From assembly GCA_033239125.1 (NCBI GenBank), contig BSWB01000002.1, positions 52,549,001-52,613,000 of the forward strand: DNA of 64,000 nucleotides, written 5' to 3'. This DNA is from Fagopyrum homotropicum (taxonomy: Eukaryota > Streptophyta > Magnoliopsida > Caryophyllales > Polygonaceae). This document shows, piece by piece, positions 34,476-44,625 of the stretch. Both the position numbers and the translations under genes were made by a program. Position 1 is the first letter of the stretch. Each line of letters opens with the position of its first letter. The notes beneath the pieces are model-generated. The model was not told where the DNA came from, did not search any database, and worked only from the letters and a program-made list of their open reading frames with translations.

Positions 34476-36110
34476 TGATGACATGAATTATGTACCATCA
34501 TATTCATGCATATTGTAGAAGATTGTCTCAGTTTACCTTGCATTTAGAGAGATTTTGTATGCCTTTTATGTCCTATTCAATCAATTGTCGGAAGTAGAGG
34601 TCTACACGAGATTTTGATGAATTGTAGGTAAATGGAGCGGAATTGGAAGCAAAAATGGAGCAAGAAGCATCTAAAGATGTTAAGGAAGCTAAAGGAGTCT
34701 TAGAAGGATCACAAAGAGCTAAGGAATTGCAAAGGAGAAGCATAGAAGACGAACCAAAGGAAGAGCACTTTCTGTTGAAGAAAATCGTGCCAATATATAT
34801 ATAAATCGGACGATTTTCATACCTTGAATTCGAACGGTTTTGCACCTAAATCGACTGGGTCGATTTTCTTCACGATTCGGCCAAATGAAAAGACGACACA
34901 AAGCCCAATTATTTTGGGCTAGAGGAGAGTTTTGCCAAACGGCCCATCTGCAAGAAACTATAGAAGAGAACCCTACGAACGAAGACGAGGAGGCCGCACT
35001 GGAAAATCTTTACACGTTTTGGAGAAATCAACGATTCTTGGAGAGAGATTGAAGAGCTTTTGCCGGAAAGTTATCCTTGATCTTGGATTGTGAGATTTCT
35101 TTATCCATTGCATTGTTTGTGGTTTGTGAACACGAAATTGAGTTGTTTGAGAGATACATTGAGTAGATTTGACAATTGTTTACAGATTTGAAAGTTATTG
35201 ATTTTTTCATTCAAGATTTGGTTTCTTTGCGATATCTTTCTCAATAATTAATTTGATTCGATTTTGAAAATGGTTGGCTAAAAACCTTGTGATTCTGGGG
35301 AAGATAGTTGATGATTAAGGCTTAGATGATGATAGACTGAAATCATTCAAACATTAGGACCCTGAGAGTTTAGATTTTAGTTTTGCGACAAACAGGAAAA
35401 TCGGACTGTTCTTGAGGAAAATCGGCCGATTTTCTTATGAACAGAGCGATTTATTCTTCTGACGAACTTTAATTGAATCAATCTTTAACCAAAACTAATC
35501 CTTGCCTAAATCCCAATCTTGATTAACCTTTTTACCCTCTAATTGAATGTATGAAGACACTTCAAACCTGATTCTACGTTTATTAGATTAAGATTTCAAG
35601 ATTTGGGTAATAAAGAGACTCAACATCCTTTATTGAGATTTTAATTGTGCTTGCTATTCTTTACTTTGGAGAGTCATATCCTGTAGTTTTAGATAGTTAG
35701 TTTGAATATAATTCTTGTCTTTAGATCTTTCTATATTGCAGCCTCAACAACCCTTATAGAGAGAACCTTTAGATTAGTCATATAGGTTTTGGAACTTCAC
35801 CGTACGAATCCTACCTTTGAGCAATTAATCTTGGCAATATAAACTCTGTCCTATATCTATAGAAGTGTCTTGAATCGAAAGCCGAAATCGGATACTTGAA
35901 TCCTTGGAATCATCTCACTCTTATTTGATCACAAAAGCTTTTCGCACTTTTTGCTAGATAATTGAAATCGGAATTATTCTCACCAAATCCCTGAGCTCGA
36001 CTCTGGAATTCTTACCTTACTACAGCTGATCCGTACACTGCGGGTTCGCTTTGGTTTTGAGTTCTAGATATAAATTTAAGACTTTGACGCACACACCTTT
36101 TGAGCGAGCA
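34476..36110 (+). repeat. Element D 5' LTR
   Basis: TGATGACATGAATTATG ... TGAGCGAGCA. Palindrome cluster 1 at 34781-34867 encloses a TATATATATAAAT stretch (34792-34805). Cluster 2 is a hairpin at 35407-35444 with core AAAATCGGCCGATTTT (35418-35433). Confidence 0.97.
34792..34805 (+). promoter_or_regulatory. Candidate TATA box of element D LTR
   Basis: A TATATATATAAAT stretch lies between AAATCGTGCC and AAATCGGACGATTTT, about 315 bp into the LTR. Repeated in the 3' LTR near 46159. Confidence 0.45.
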
Positions 36111-36116
36111 AGTTTT

Positions 36117-36134
36117 TGGCGCCGTTGCCGGGGA
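36117..36134 (+). other. Element D primer-binding site (tRNA-Asp)
   Basis: TGGCGCCGTTGCCGGGGA is exactly complementary to the 3' end of plant tRNA-Asp (ending CCCCGGCAACGGCGCCA). It starts six bases after the LTR. Confidence 0.95.
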
Positions 36135-36237
36135 TTTGGTCTAGATCAAATCCGGTTTTCGGTTGTCTAGCTTGAGAGCTCTTGCTCTTGTGATTTGATT
36201 TGTCTACTTGAGTGATCTTTGCAGGTTCTTTAGGTAT

Positions 36238-37461
36238 ATGCGAAAGACTAGATCCACTAAAGATCTAATTCCTTTCGATCCCGAATTAGAAAGAACTTTG
36301 AGGAGAAAGTTGAAGGAGAGGAAAATGGCTGAAAACGATGAGAGAAACTACAAGGCTGAACTGAACGAAGCTCAACGCCAACTCTAGTTGAGTGAGAAAG
36401 CACGAAAAGAAGCTGAAATAAGTCATCAATTTCAGATTGATGAACTAAGAGCTATGATGTTGGACATGAAGTTGGAGTTGAACGAATCCAAGAAGAAGAA
36501 GAAAGTCAAGACACCAACTAAGTCCATTCGAAATGACTCATCCGATGATGAAGAGATTGATCCGGACATGCCGGAACTTGAAGAGATTGATCCATCACTT
36601 CGTCCTACCCGAAACACCCCAACACCAAAGGTTGTTCCTCGCATACCAACTAGGAACGTTAGAGCTGTTAATAACGAAGAAAGACCCCGATCTTTGGGGC
36701 AACGGATGGATCCAATTCAGCAACCACGCCGTCTAGGTGTGGATTTCGGAGCTGAAGACATTCAAGAGTTTAGCTTCTCACCACAAGTCATCACCATGGT
36801 TCGTCAAAGTCAATATGGCGGAGCAAGTACTGAATCTCCACATCAACACTTGCAGAATTTTGAGATTCTCATGGAGACTATGAAGCCGAAGAAGGCTACT
36901 ACAAGCAACTACAAGATCAAACCGTTCTTCTTTTCTTTGAAGGACAAGGCTCTAGCTTGGTACCAAACACTTCCAGCTGCGAAGTTAGCTACATGGGAGG
37001 AATTGTCTTCGGAATTCCTTACCAAATTCTTTCCGCCATCCAAAACGGCGGAATTGAGAGGTAAAATAAACGCTTTTTCTATGAAACCTAATGAAAGCTT
37101 GTTTCAATCTTGGGAAAGGTTTCAAGATCTATTGTTGGATTGCCCACACCATGGCATTTCCAAGCTGGAATTATTGGAGATCTACTACAAAGGGTTGGAT
37201 GTGGAGACACAATTCAACCTCCAATCTCTCTCTTGTGGCACATTCATGGATATGAGAGAGGATGATGCTTGGGACTTCATTGAGAAGCAAGCCCAAGTGA
37301 TTGAGAAGTATTCCCACCGGAAGGTGGACTCACATAGCCGTAATCAAGGCGATTCGGGAGCCAAGTTGAATCAAGCCGCTCAAACACAAATATTCTCCCT
37401 CAAAGATGACATCAAAGAATTGAGGGAAGTGCTCAAAACGAGTCTTCAAAAGACTAAGTAG
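36238..37461 (+). pseudogene. Element D gag (N-terminal two thirds)
   Basis: Gag builds the particle. The start MRKTRSTKDL at 36238 is conserved with B and F. A TAG at 36385-36387 interrupts a Gln/Glu-rich, coiled-coil-like segment. The frame then runs 36388-37461 through a Lys-rich stretch, LGQRMDP, and the gag core (FFFSLKDKALAWYQTLPA, FLTKFFPPSKTAE, GLDVETQFNLQSLSCGTFMD). It ends at a second TAG (37459-37461). The frame is unchanged across both stops and continues into 37477. Both stops can be explained by a single C-to-T change. Confidence 0.93.
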
Positions 37462-37476
37462 CAAGAAGCCAACTAC

Positions 37477-40400
37477 ATGGGGCGGGACAACAATCAAAGG
37501 AATGATAATCGGAATTCCAATTGGAGCAACAACAACAATAACAACCGAAACTCCAATTGGAATAACAACAACAATAGGAACTCAAATAACAACAATTGGA
37601 GGTCAAATCAGCAAAGTCCAGGTAATCCTTACTCTTATGCTGAAAAGGCTCTAACACCTCCATCTTCCTCTACTCCTTCAACAAGCCAGGGACAATCAAG
37701 GGGATCAAGCAAACCGGATCCCATGCTAGAAACGATCCTAGGCAAGCTACAGGGATTGGAGAGTTACATAACTTCGGTTGACAAAGCTCACAAAGCTTTA
37801 GAAAACCAAGTATTCAACAAAGCAGGAGAAGTTCCAAGAGATCAAGGGAAGCTTCCCGGAAAGACAGAAGATAACCCAAAGGGAAGGGTTATGGCAATAA
37901 CCACTAGGAGAGGAAAGACGACCACCGATCCTCAACCTAAAGTAGTTGATACCACCACAAAAGAAGGAGAGGCAAAAGAGAAGGAAGAAGTCTATGTTCC
38001 TCCTCCCGCTTACAAACCACCTCTACCTTTTCCTCAATCTAGAGCGCGTGCACGCCTAGATAAACATTTTGGTAAGTTTGTTGAACTTATGAGTAAGCTA
38101 CATATTAACATACCTTTTATGGATGCAATTTTAGGTATGCCGGCTTACGGGAAATTCCTCAAGGAGATCCTCTCTAATAAGAGGAAATTGGAAGATATAG
38201 GAGAAGTCAAGATGAGTATGGAGTCATCCGAACTCATCAAGACTATGACGGAGAATATGCCACCCAAGCTCCGTGATCCAGGATCCTTTTGCATACCCAT
38301 CACTTTGGGAGAAGCTACCTATGATGCTCTTTGTGACCTTGGAGCAAGTGTGAGTATCATACCTCTCGCTCTATGCAAGGCAGTTGGTCTAGGAGAGCCT
38401 AGACCGGTGAAGATCACACTCTACATGGCTGATCGTTCCACCACTAAGCCGGTGGGAATATTAGAAGACATTCCAGTAAAGCTCGGTAAGTTTTACATCC
38501 CAATAGATTTTGTCGTTCTTGACATACCTGCAGATTACCCGGTTCCCATCATCCTTGGGAGACCATTCCTTGCCACATCCGGATGCATGGTAGATTGCAA
38601 GAACGGCCAGCTATCCTTCCATATTGGCGAAGAAAAGATAGAGTTCATACTCTCTTCCTTAATCAAGGAGCCGGCCTTGAAGGACGATGCTTTTGAAATT
38701 GTTGATGAAGAGGAGTCTAGAGAGGTAGTAAGTTCGATCTTGATGAAAGACCCTCTCCAAAAGGTTCTTAGTATGAGCATCATGGAAGAAGGAGTAGAGC
38801 ATGATTGCAATGAGGATGTGAGAGCATTAAACGATGTGGAAGAAGAACTAGAAGTAAAGATTGAAGAATTAGAATTGACTCCGGAAACTGTGAAGAAAAT
38901 CGACCTGCCAGAAATAAATCGTCCGATTTATGAAGATGCAATCCGATTTTTCTCGACAGAAACAAAAATCGACCTGACGACATTAAATCGTCCGATTCAC
39001 GAAGAGGTGACCCGATTTTTTCCGACAGAAAGAAAAATCGTGCAGCAGATCGACCGATTTATTACAGGGGAGGTCGATTCAATGGGTAATTCTCTGGATT
39101 CTCCAAACTTCACCGCAGCCGCTTCCGAATCTAATGATGAAGTACTCCCACCTCTAGAGACCTCTTCCACAACACCCGAAGGCCACGATTCATCATCAAC
39201 CAAAGTACCTCCATCATTAGAATTGAAGCAACTTCCCACGCATTTAAGGTACGCATTCCTTGGCACTAATTCCACATACCCGGTTATAGTCAATGCGAAT
39301 TTGAACGATGATGAACTAGAGAAACTCATGCATGTTTTGAAGCAACATAGGAGAGCACTAGGTTACACCATTGACGATTTAGTAGGAATAAAGCCTTCTC
39401 TATGTATGCACAAAATTTTAATGGAAGAGGATTACAAACCTTCACGCCAACCTCAAAGACGGTTAAACCCGGCAATGAAAGAGGTCGTGAAGAAAGAAAT
39501 CCTTAAGCTACTTGATGCAGGTATCATCTTCCCTATTTCTGATAGCAAATGGGTGAGTCCAGTACAAGTAGTACCCAAGAAAGGAGGCATTACCGTTGTT
39601 GCCAACAAGAACAACGAACTTATCCCTACACGCACAGTTACAGGGTGGCGAATGTGCATCGACTACCGCAAACTGAACGTGGCCACAAGGAAGGACCACT
39701 TCCCCCTTCCTTTTATCGATCAAATGTTTGAAAGGTTAGCCCAACATGCTTACTTTTGTTATTTAGATGGATATAGCGGTTTCTTTCAGATTCCAATTCA
39801 TCCGGATGATCAAGAGAAGACAACCTTTACGTGCCCATGGGGTACGTTCGCTTATAGAAGAATGCCATTCGGCTTATGCAACGCTCCAGCCACCTTCCAA
39901 AGGTGTATGATGGCAATCTTCTCCGAATATGTAGAGAATATCATGGAAGTCTTCATGAACGACTTTTCGGTATATGGTTCTTCCTTTGATAACTGTCTCT
40001 ATAACCTTTCACTAGTTCTTAAGAGATGTGAGAACACTAACTTAGTCTTAAACTGGGAAAAGTGTCATTTCATGGTCACCGAAGGAATTGTGTTAGGTCA
40101 CTTAGTGTCACAAAGGGGAATAGAGGTAGATCGATCAAAGATAGAAACCATTGAGAAGTTACCTCCCCCTTCATCAGTAAAAGGAATTAGAAGCTTCTTA
40201 GGACATGCGGGCTTCTATAGGAGATTCATAAAGGATTTTTCTAAGATTTCAAAACCTTTGACTAATCTTTTGATGAAAGATGCGACTTTCGAATTCTCGA
40301 AAGATTGCTTAGATGCTTTTTGCAGGATCAAAGAAGCTTTGATTTCAGCACCAATCATTCAACCACCCGATTGGACTCTTCCTTTCGAGGTCATGTGCGA

Positions 40401-40659
40401 CGCAAGCGACGTCGCTATAGGAGCCGTTCTTGGACAGAAGAAAGATGGTCGCACTCATGCCATCTACTATGCTAGCAAAACGCTAGATGAGGCTCAATAC
40501 AATTATGCAACTACGGAAAAGGAACTTTTAGCCGTAGTATACGCTTTTGAGAAATTTCGTTCCTATCTTGTAGGTGCGAAGGTGATAGTCTACACGGACC
40601 ATTATGCAATTCAATACTTATTCACGAAGAAGGATGCGAAGCCAAGGCTTCTAAGATGA
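37477..40659 (+). pseudogene. Element D gag end, protease, RT and RNase H
   Basis: This 1060-codon stretch is in the same frame as gag. It begins with an Asn/Arg-rich tail (residues 5-45), then the HINIPFMDAILGMPAYGKFLKEIL block (about 207-230). The aspartic protease has CDLGAS (D287) and ILGRPFLATSG. A linker follows with a tandem peptide repeat (about 473-535). RT follows with WRMCIDYRKLN, CYLDGYSGFFQI and MPFGLCNAPATFQRCM. The active site reads FMNDFSVYG with Asn at residue 828 (AAC at 39958-39960) where FMDD is expected, so RT should be inactive. RNase H (CDASD, TEKE, YTDH) is cut by a TGA at 40657-40659 where a Trp is expected. Confidence 0.94.
38897..39080 (+). repeat. In-frame palindrome array in the protease-RT linker
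   Basis: About two and a half units of roughly 70 bp, each containing AAAAATCG-type and TAAATCGTCCGATT-type words. It encodes a tandem peptide of about 23 residues (KIDLPEINRPIYEDAIRFF, then KIDLTTLNRPIHEEVTRFF, then a shorter KIVQQIDRF). The DNA words are those of the LTR and pre-ORF3 palindromes. Confidence 0.85.
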
Positions 40660-42129
40660 ATCTTACTCTTACAAGAGTTCGATTTAGAGATCCGTGATAA
40701 GAAAGGATCGGAGAACTCCGTTGCCGATCACCTTAGTCGTCTTCCGCAACTCACCAGCGAGTCGGATGAACTTCCGATAGACGATTCCTTCCCTGACGAG
40801 CAGCTGCACGAGATTGAAGAATGTCTTCAACACATATCACAAGGTAATGATCCATGGTTTGCTGACATTGTAAATTACCTTGTTTGTCAAGAGATTCCAC
40901 CCGGACTTTCATATGCTCAAAAGAAGAAGTTCTTTAGAGACGTCCGGCAATTCTATTGGAACGAACCTCTTCTATTCAAAAGAGGTCCAGATGGCATTTA
41001 CAGGAGATGTATTCCCGAAGATGAGGTGGATAGTATCATCCGCCATTGCCATTCTTTACCATGTGGCGGACATGCAAGTTCCCACAAGACTTGTGCTAAG
41101 GTACTTCGTTCCGGCTTCTATTGGCCTACGCTTTTCAAAGATGTGAAAAAGTTTGTTGTTTCTTGCGATGCTTGTCAAAGGACAGGTAATATATCCAGGA
41201 GGAATGAGATGCCTCTCAACAACATACAAGAAGTAGAGATCTTTGACGTATGGGGCGTCGACTTTATGGGACCTTTCCCATCTTCATGCGGTAATCAGTA
41301 TATACTTCTTGCCGTAGATTATGTTTCAAGATGGGTAGAAGCAATCGCTTCTCCCACTAATGATGCAATGGTAGTGGTGAAGTTCTTCAATAGAACGATC
41401 TTCCCAAGGTTCGGAACTCCCCGAACCATCATTAGTGACGGAGGAACGCACTTCATGGCCCGTCGATTTGAGACTCTATTGGCTAAATATGGGGTGACCC
41501 ATAAGATAGCTACACCTTACCACCCGCAAACCAGCGGACAAGTCGAGATATCCAATAGAGAGATTAAAGGGATTTTAGAGAAAACCGTCTCTAAAACGAG
41601 GAAAGATTGGTCAATGAAGCTTGACGATGCACTATGGGCATACAGGACAGCCTTCAAGACACCAATAGGTACGACTCCCTATAATCTTGTTTATGGTAAA
41701 TCATGTCATCTTCCTGTAGAGCTAGAACACAAAGCTTATTGGGCTATCAAGTGGCTCAACTTCGACATGAAAGAAGCCGGAGAGAAGCGGCTCTTAGACA
41801 TCAATGAGCTGGATGAGATCCGGCTAAATGCGTACGAGAACGCAAGGATTTACAAGGAACGGACAAAGCGCTGGCATGATAAGCACATCATTCCAAAAGA
41901 CTTGAAGGAAGGAGACAAAGTCCTCCTATTCAACTCAAGGCTGCGTCTATTTCCAGGTAAGCTCAAATCCCGTTGGACAGGACCTTATGTAATTAAACGA
42001 GTTTTCCCCCATGGTGCAGTTGAAGTATGGGGTGAACAAAGCGGAAGTTTTAAGGTTAATGGCCAACGGTTGAAGAAATACACACCGGAAGCTCCGGTCG
42101 AGGAGATAGCTCCTATCCTCCTTCATTGA
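40660..42129 (+). pseudogene. Element D integrase
   Basis: Continues in frame after the TGA at 40657. It begins with the RNase H tail (DKKGSENSVADHLSRLP). The zinc-binding part has HCHSLPCGGH and SCDACQ. The catalytic core has D (WGVDFMGPF), D (IISDGGTHF) and E (GQVEISNRE), at residues 79, 138 and 174 counted from the Met at 41026. The C-terminus has LFPGKLKSRWTGPYVIKRVFP and no chromodomain, as in Athila. There is no stop from 40660 to the natural TGA at 42127-42129, so the domain itself is intact, but it can only be reached past three upstream stops or from an internal start. Confidence 0.93.
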
Positions 42130-42167
42130 ACACAACATCATACACCGTCCAGCTAAAGACGATAAAT

Positions 42168-42192
42168 AAAGCGCTTCTTGGGAGGCAACCCA
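42168..42192 (+). other. Conserved post-integrase motif (element D)
   Basis: AAAGCGCTTCTTGGGAGGCA then ACCCA, about 40 bp past the pol stop. F has the same motif at the same place. TGGG and CCCA can pair around AGGCAA. Function unknown. Confidence 0.65.
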
Positions 42193-42444
42193 TGATAGTA
42201 TAGTTTCCCTTCTTTCCATCACTTAGTTAGAGTAGATTAATTGCTTTGTTTTTTTTTCGTTTTTCGTTTTTCTTTTTGTTCCTCGATGCACTCTTGGTTT
42301 GTCGTGTCATTAATCGCAGGAAATTAGGTTCAAATGTGAGAGATTCATGGAGAATGGAGCACAAATGAGTTATATCTTCGAGATTCAAGAAAAACAAGGA
42401 AGGAAATCGAGTTACCATAAGTGAATCGTCCAATTCAGTAACAG

Positions 42445-42590
42445 AGCAAGTCGATTTTTTCCAACAGAAACAAAAATCGCCCTGGAGATCAACCTGTCAA
42501 AATAAATCGGCCGATTTTTTCCGACAGAAACAAAAATCGCCCCGACAAATAAATCGACCAGATAAATCGGCCGATTTTCTTCAGAAATTA
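42445..42590 (+). repeat. Palindrome array upstream of ORF3 (element D)
   Basis: Tandem units combining TCGATTTTTTCC, GACAGAAACAAAAATCGCCC and AAATAAATCGGCCGATTTT. The exact 14-bp core AAATCGGCCGATTT occurs twice here, once more at about 43000-43015 and once in each LTR. Confidence 0.85.
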
Positions 42591-42597
42591 TCGACCC

Positions 42598-42606
42598 TAT
42601 ATAAGG
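42598..42606 (+). promoter_or_regulatory. Candidate internal TATA box before ORF3
   Basis: TATATAAGG lies 8 bp after the palindrome array and about 440 bp before the ORF3 start. A pyrimidine-rich leader (ctcgatcttcttcattcc) follows at the distance expected for a start site. This would allow ORF3 to be transcribed separately from gag-pol. Inferred from sequence only. Confidence 0.45.
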
Positions 42607-43047
42607 ACATTACACTCGATCTTCTTCATTCCAAAACCCCCAATTCTCGACTTCTCTCTCTCAAGAACGCCGAAAAATCGCCACACCCTACAATCCTCAT
42701 TCCTTAACCATTTTGAGTGATTCTTGGCTCCAAACTGAAGCATTTTCAACAAGGAACAAGGATCTAACAACAGCACGCACGACAATCGACTCCTCCATAA
42801 GGAATTCAGGTTTTTCTTTCCAAAACCTAAGTTTCTCATTTGAAATTGAAGTTTGCTTAGGAAGTGTTTGTTTGTTGGAATTGATAGAGGAATCTGCTTA
42901 GAAATCATTGTAGGGAACTGTGTGTGGTGATAGATTGCACAGAACTTTACAGAATTGTGAGAATCATTGAAATCGAGATAAAAATCGACCCAGCCCAGAT
43001 AAATCGGCCGATTTTTGTGAAGAACAGGTCGATTTTTAGGACTTAGA

Positions 43048-44532
43048 ATGGATCTTGTAAAGAGGATAACTAGAAACACGGGGAAGAAGAAGGGATCTTC
43101 TTCCAAAGCCCCTGCCCCACCTCCACCACCACCTACCAACATCCCTAAGCTTCCCCCTCCCCTATCCAAGCACAAGAAACGCTATGAATGCATTGTAGAT
43201 CACCCATTCACCCCTCCTCGCTACATAGTGCTTGATGACTTAGATTCGTTGTATGTTCGAGAGGATATTGATATGATGCTAGACAGAGCTGGGTTGAGAC
43301 AGTTTGCTACGATTAGGGAGGATGCTTATAGAGACATCACCCTAGAATTCCTTAGCACGTTTGAGCATGACCCTAGGGAAATGATGGTCACTTTCCGCCT
43401 CATGAGCCAAGACCACACTATGTCCATTGACACTTTTGGCGACTTGTTCGGTTTCTCTTATTCAGATGCAGGCACATTTGCTAGAGGTCTCAGTGCTAGT
43501 GATTTTTCGGAGGCTATTTCCGTAGGTGAGTACGGAGGGGATAAGTGGAGACCCGGAAACTCCAAGGAGACAAGTATGTACAACCTTTCCTTTAAGGTAG
43601 TGCATAGGATACTTAGCGAGAGTTTATTTGCCCGGATAGAGACTCCACAGAAGCTCAAGGCTGATGAGCTCTTCATTCTCTACTGCATGACATCTACCAC
43701 CATTCCCGACATCGCCACCATGCTTGCTGACTATCTAGGAAAGATAGCCAACAAAGCTAAAGGCGACATTTGTGCAGGAGGTCTTGTCACTCATGTGGCT
43801 AAGACCATGGGATTGGACTACTCCGGATGCACTCTAGCTGAGAGTGCCCTTCCTTTAGGCTCACAGAGGTTGGTGGTTCGACAGGTCTTGATTCCTCAAG
43901 GGAGAGGAACTCTTCATGTGCCGATGCCATGGCACAGGGATCCGAAGAAGAAGCCATCCGAGATCATATGGAAATCCGAATACACCATTCGGAACAAGAG
44001 GAACTGGAAGGAGACCTTTGAGGCGATGCTTGAGGAGTTCTCACCTCCTACTTATTATGATGATGATGCAGGTGATTCAGAGGAGGAGGATGAGGATGGA
44101 GGACAGGAGACCATGCTCGAGTTTGAGAGTGATACTCATAGCGGACATGCTACGGATGCCATGGACACTGATACTCATGGTGTAGGACCGAGCATGACTA
44201 GTATGCAGGATGAGGAGACGGAGGATGACATACAGCCACCTCGACATTCTTATGCACATGCTCCAGGCCCTAGACGAGGACGGCGAGATCCACGCCACTT
44301 CAGGGAGCTAGTCACTAGTTTCCAGAGCCTCAGCACCGACTACAGTACCCTTCGCACCAACTACGAGACCCTGAACACCCAGTTCAGGAACTATAGGGAG
44401 GAGACGGACGCTAGGCATTCATCCTATGATGGCCAGATGAGAGACATGTACTACCACCAGTTCGGCCACTTCTACCATCCTAGCGCACCGATGTATCCCT
44501 ATCCACCACCTCCACCACCGACAGAGGATTGA
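43048..44532 (+). CDS. Element D ORF3, Athila ORF1-type protein
   Basis: An intact 494-codon ORF after pol. The N-terminus is basic and proline-rich (KKKGSSSKAPAPPPPPPTN). The central part (about residues 45-300) has words typical of the Athila ORF1 family, such as REDAYRDITLEFLSTF, TFRLMSQDHTMS, GDLFGFSY and KADELFILYCM. An acidic run (about 335-350, DDDAGDSEEEDEDGG) follows, then a coiled-coil-like segment (about 415-455, LSTDYSTLRTNYETLNTQF) and a Tyr/Pro-rich tail. I see no signal peptide or membrane span, so an envelope role is not supported. The start at 43048 is the first ATG giving the whole ORF and follows a palindrome pair directly. Role unknown; it is intact although pol is not. 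Confidence 0.88.
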   Translation: MDLVKRITRNTGKKKGSSSKAPAPPPPPPTNIPKLPPPLSKHKKRYECIVDHPFTPPRYIVLDDLDSLYVREDIDMMLDRAGLRQFATIREDAYRDITLEFLSTFEHDPREMMVTFRLMSQDHTMSIDTFGDLFGFSYSDAGTFARGLSASDFSEAISVGEYGGDKWRPGNSKETSMYNLSFKVVHRILSESLFARIETPQKLKADELFILYCMTSTTIPDIATMLADYLGKIANKAKGDICAGGLVTHVAKTMGLDYSGCTLAESALPLGSQRLVVRQVLIPQGRGTLHVPMPWHRDPKKKPSEIIWKSEYTIRNKRNWKETFEAMLEEFSPPTYYDDDAGDSEEEDEDGGQETMLEFESDTHSGHATDAMDTDTHGVGPSMTSMQDEETEDDIQPPRHSYAHAPGPRRGRRDPRHFRELVTSFQSLSTDYSTLRTNYETLNTQFRNYREETDARHSSYDGQMRDMYYHQFGHFYHPSAPMYPYPPPPPPTED

Positions 44533-44585
44533 GCTTCCACTTCTTTTACATTGTAAGTATTTTTCTCCTTTCTATGCTTGATTTT

Positions 44586-44625
44586 CACATTGGGGACAAT
44601 GTGGATGTCAAGTATGGGGTGGGGG
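44586..44625 (+). other. Upstream hairpin and purine-rich block (element D)
   Basis: Hairpin CACATTGGGGACAATGTG (44586-44603), then AAGTATGGGGTGGGGG (about 44610-44625), 55 bp after ORF3. The pair is a second edition of the hairpin plus tract next to the 3' LTR and may serve as a central polypurine tract. Confidence 0.6.

Noticed and set aside
34840..35052. 70-codon frame repeated at 46207-46419
   Set aside because: It is repeated only because both lie in the D LTRs; short, with no known domain. A leader peptide cannot be excluded but nothing supports it.
43048..44532. ORF3 as a retroviral-type envelope gene
   Set aside because: Position is env-like but there is no signal peptide, membrane span or cleavage site; the sequence words match the Athila ORF1 family instead.
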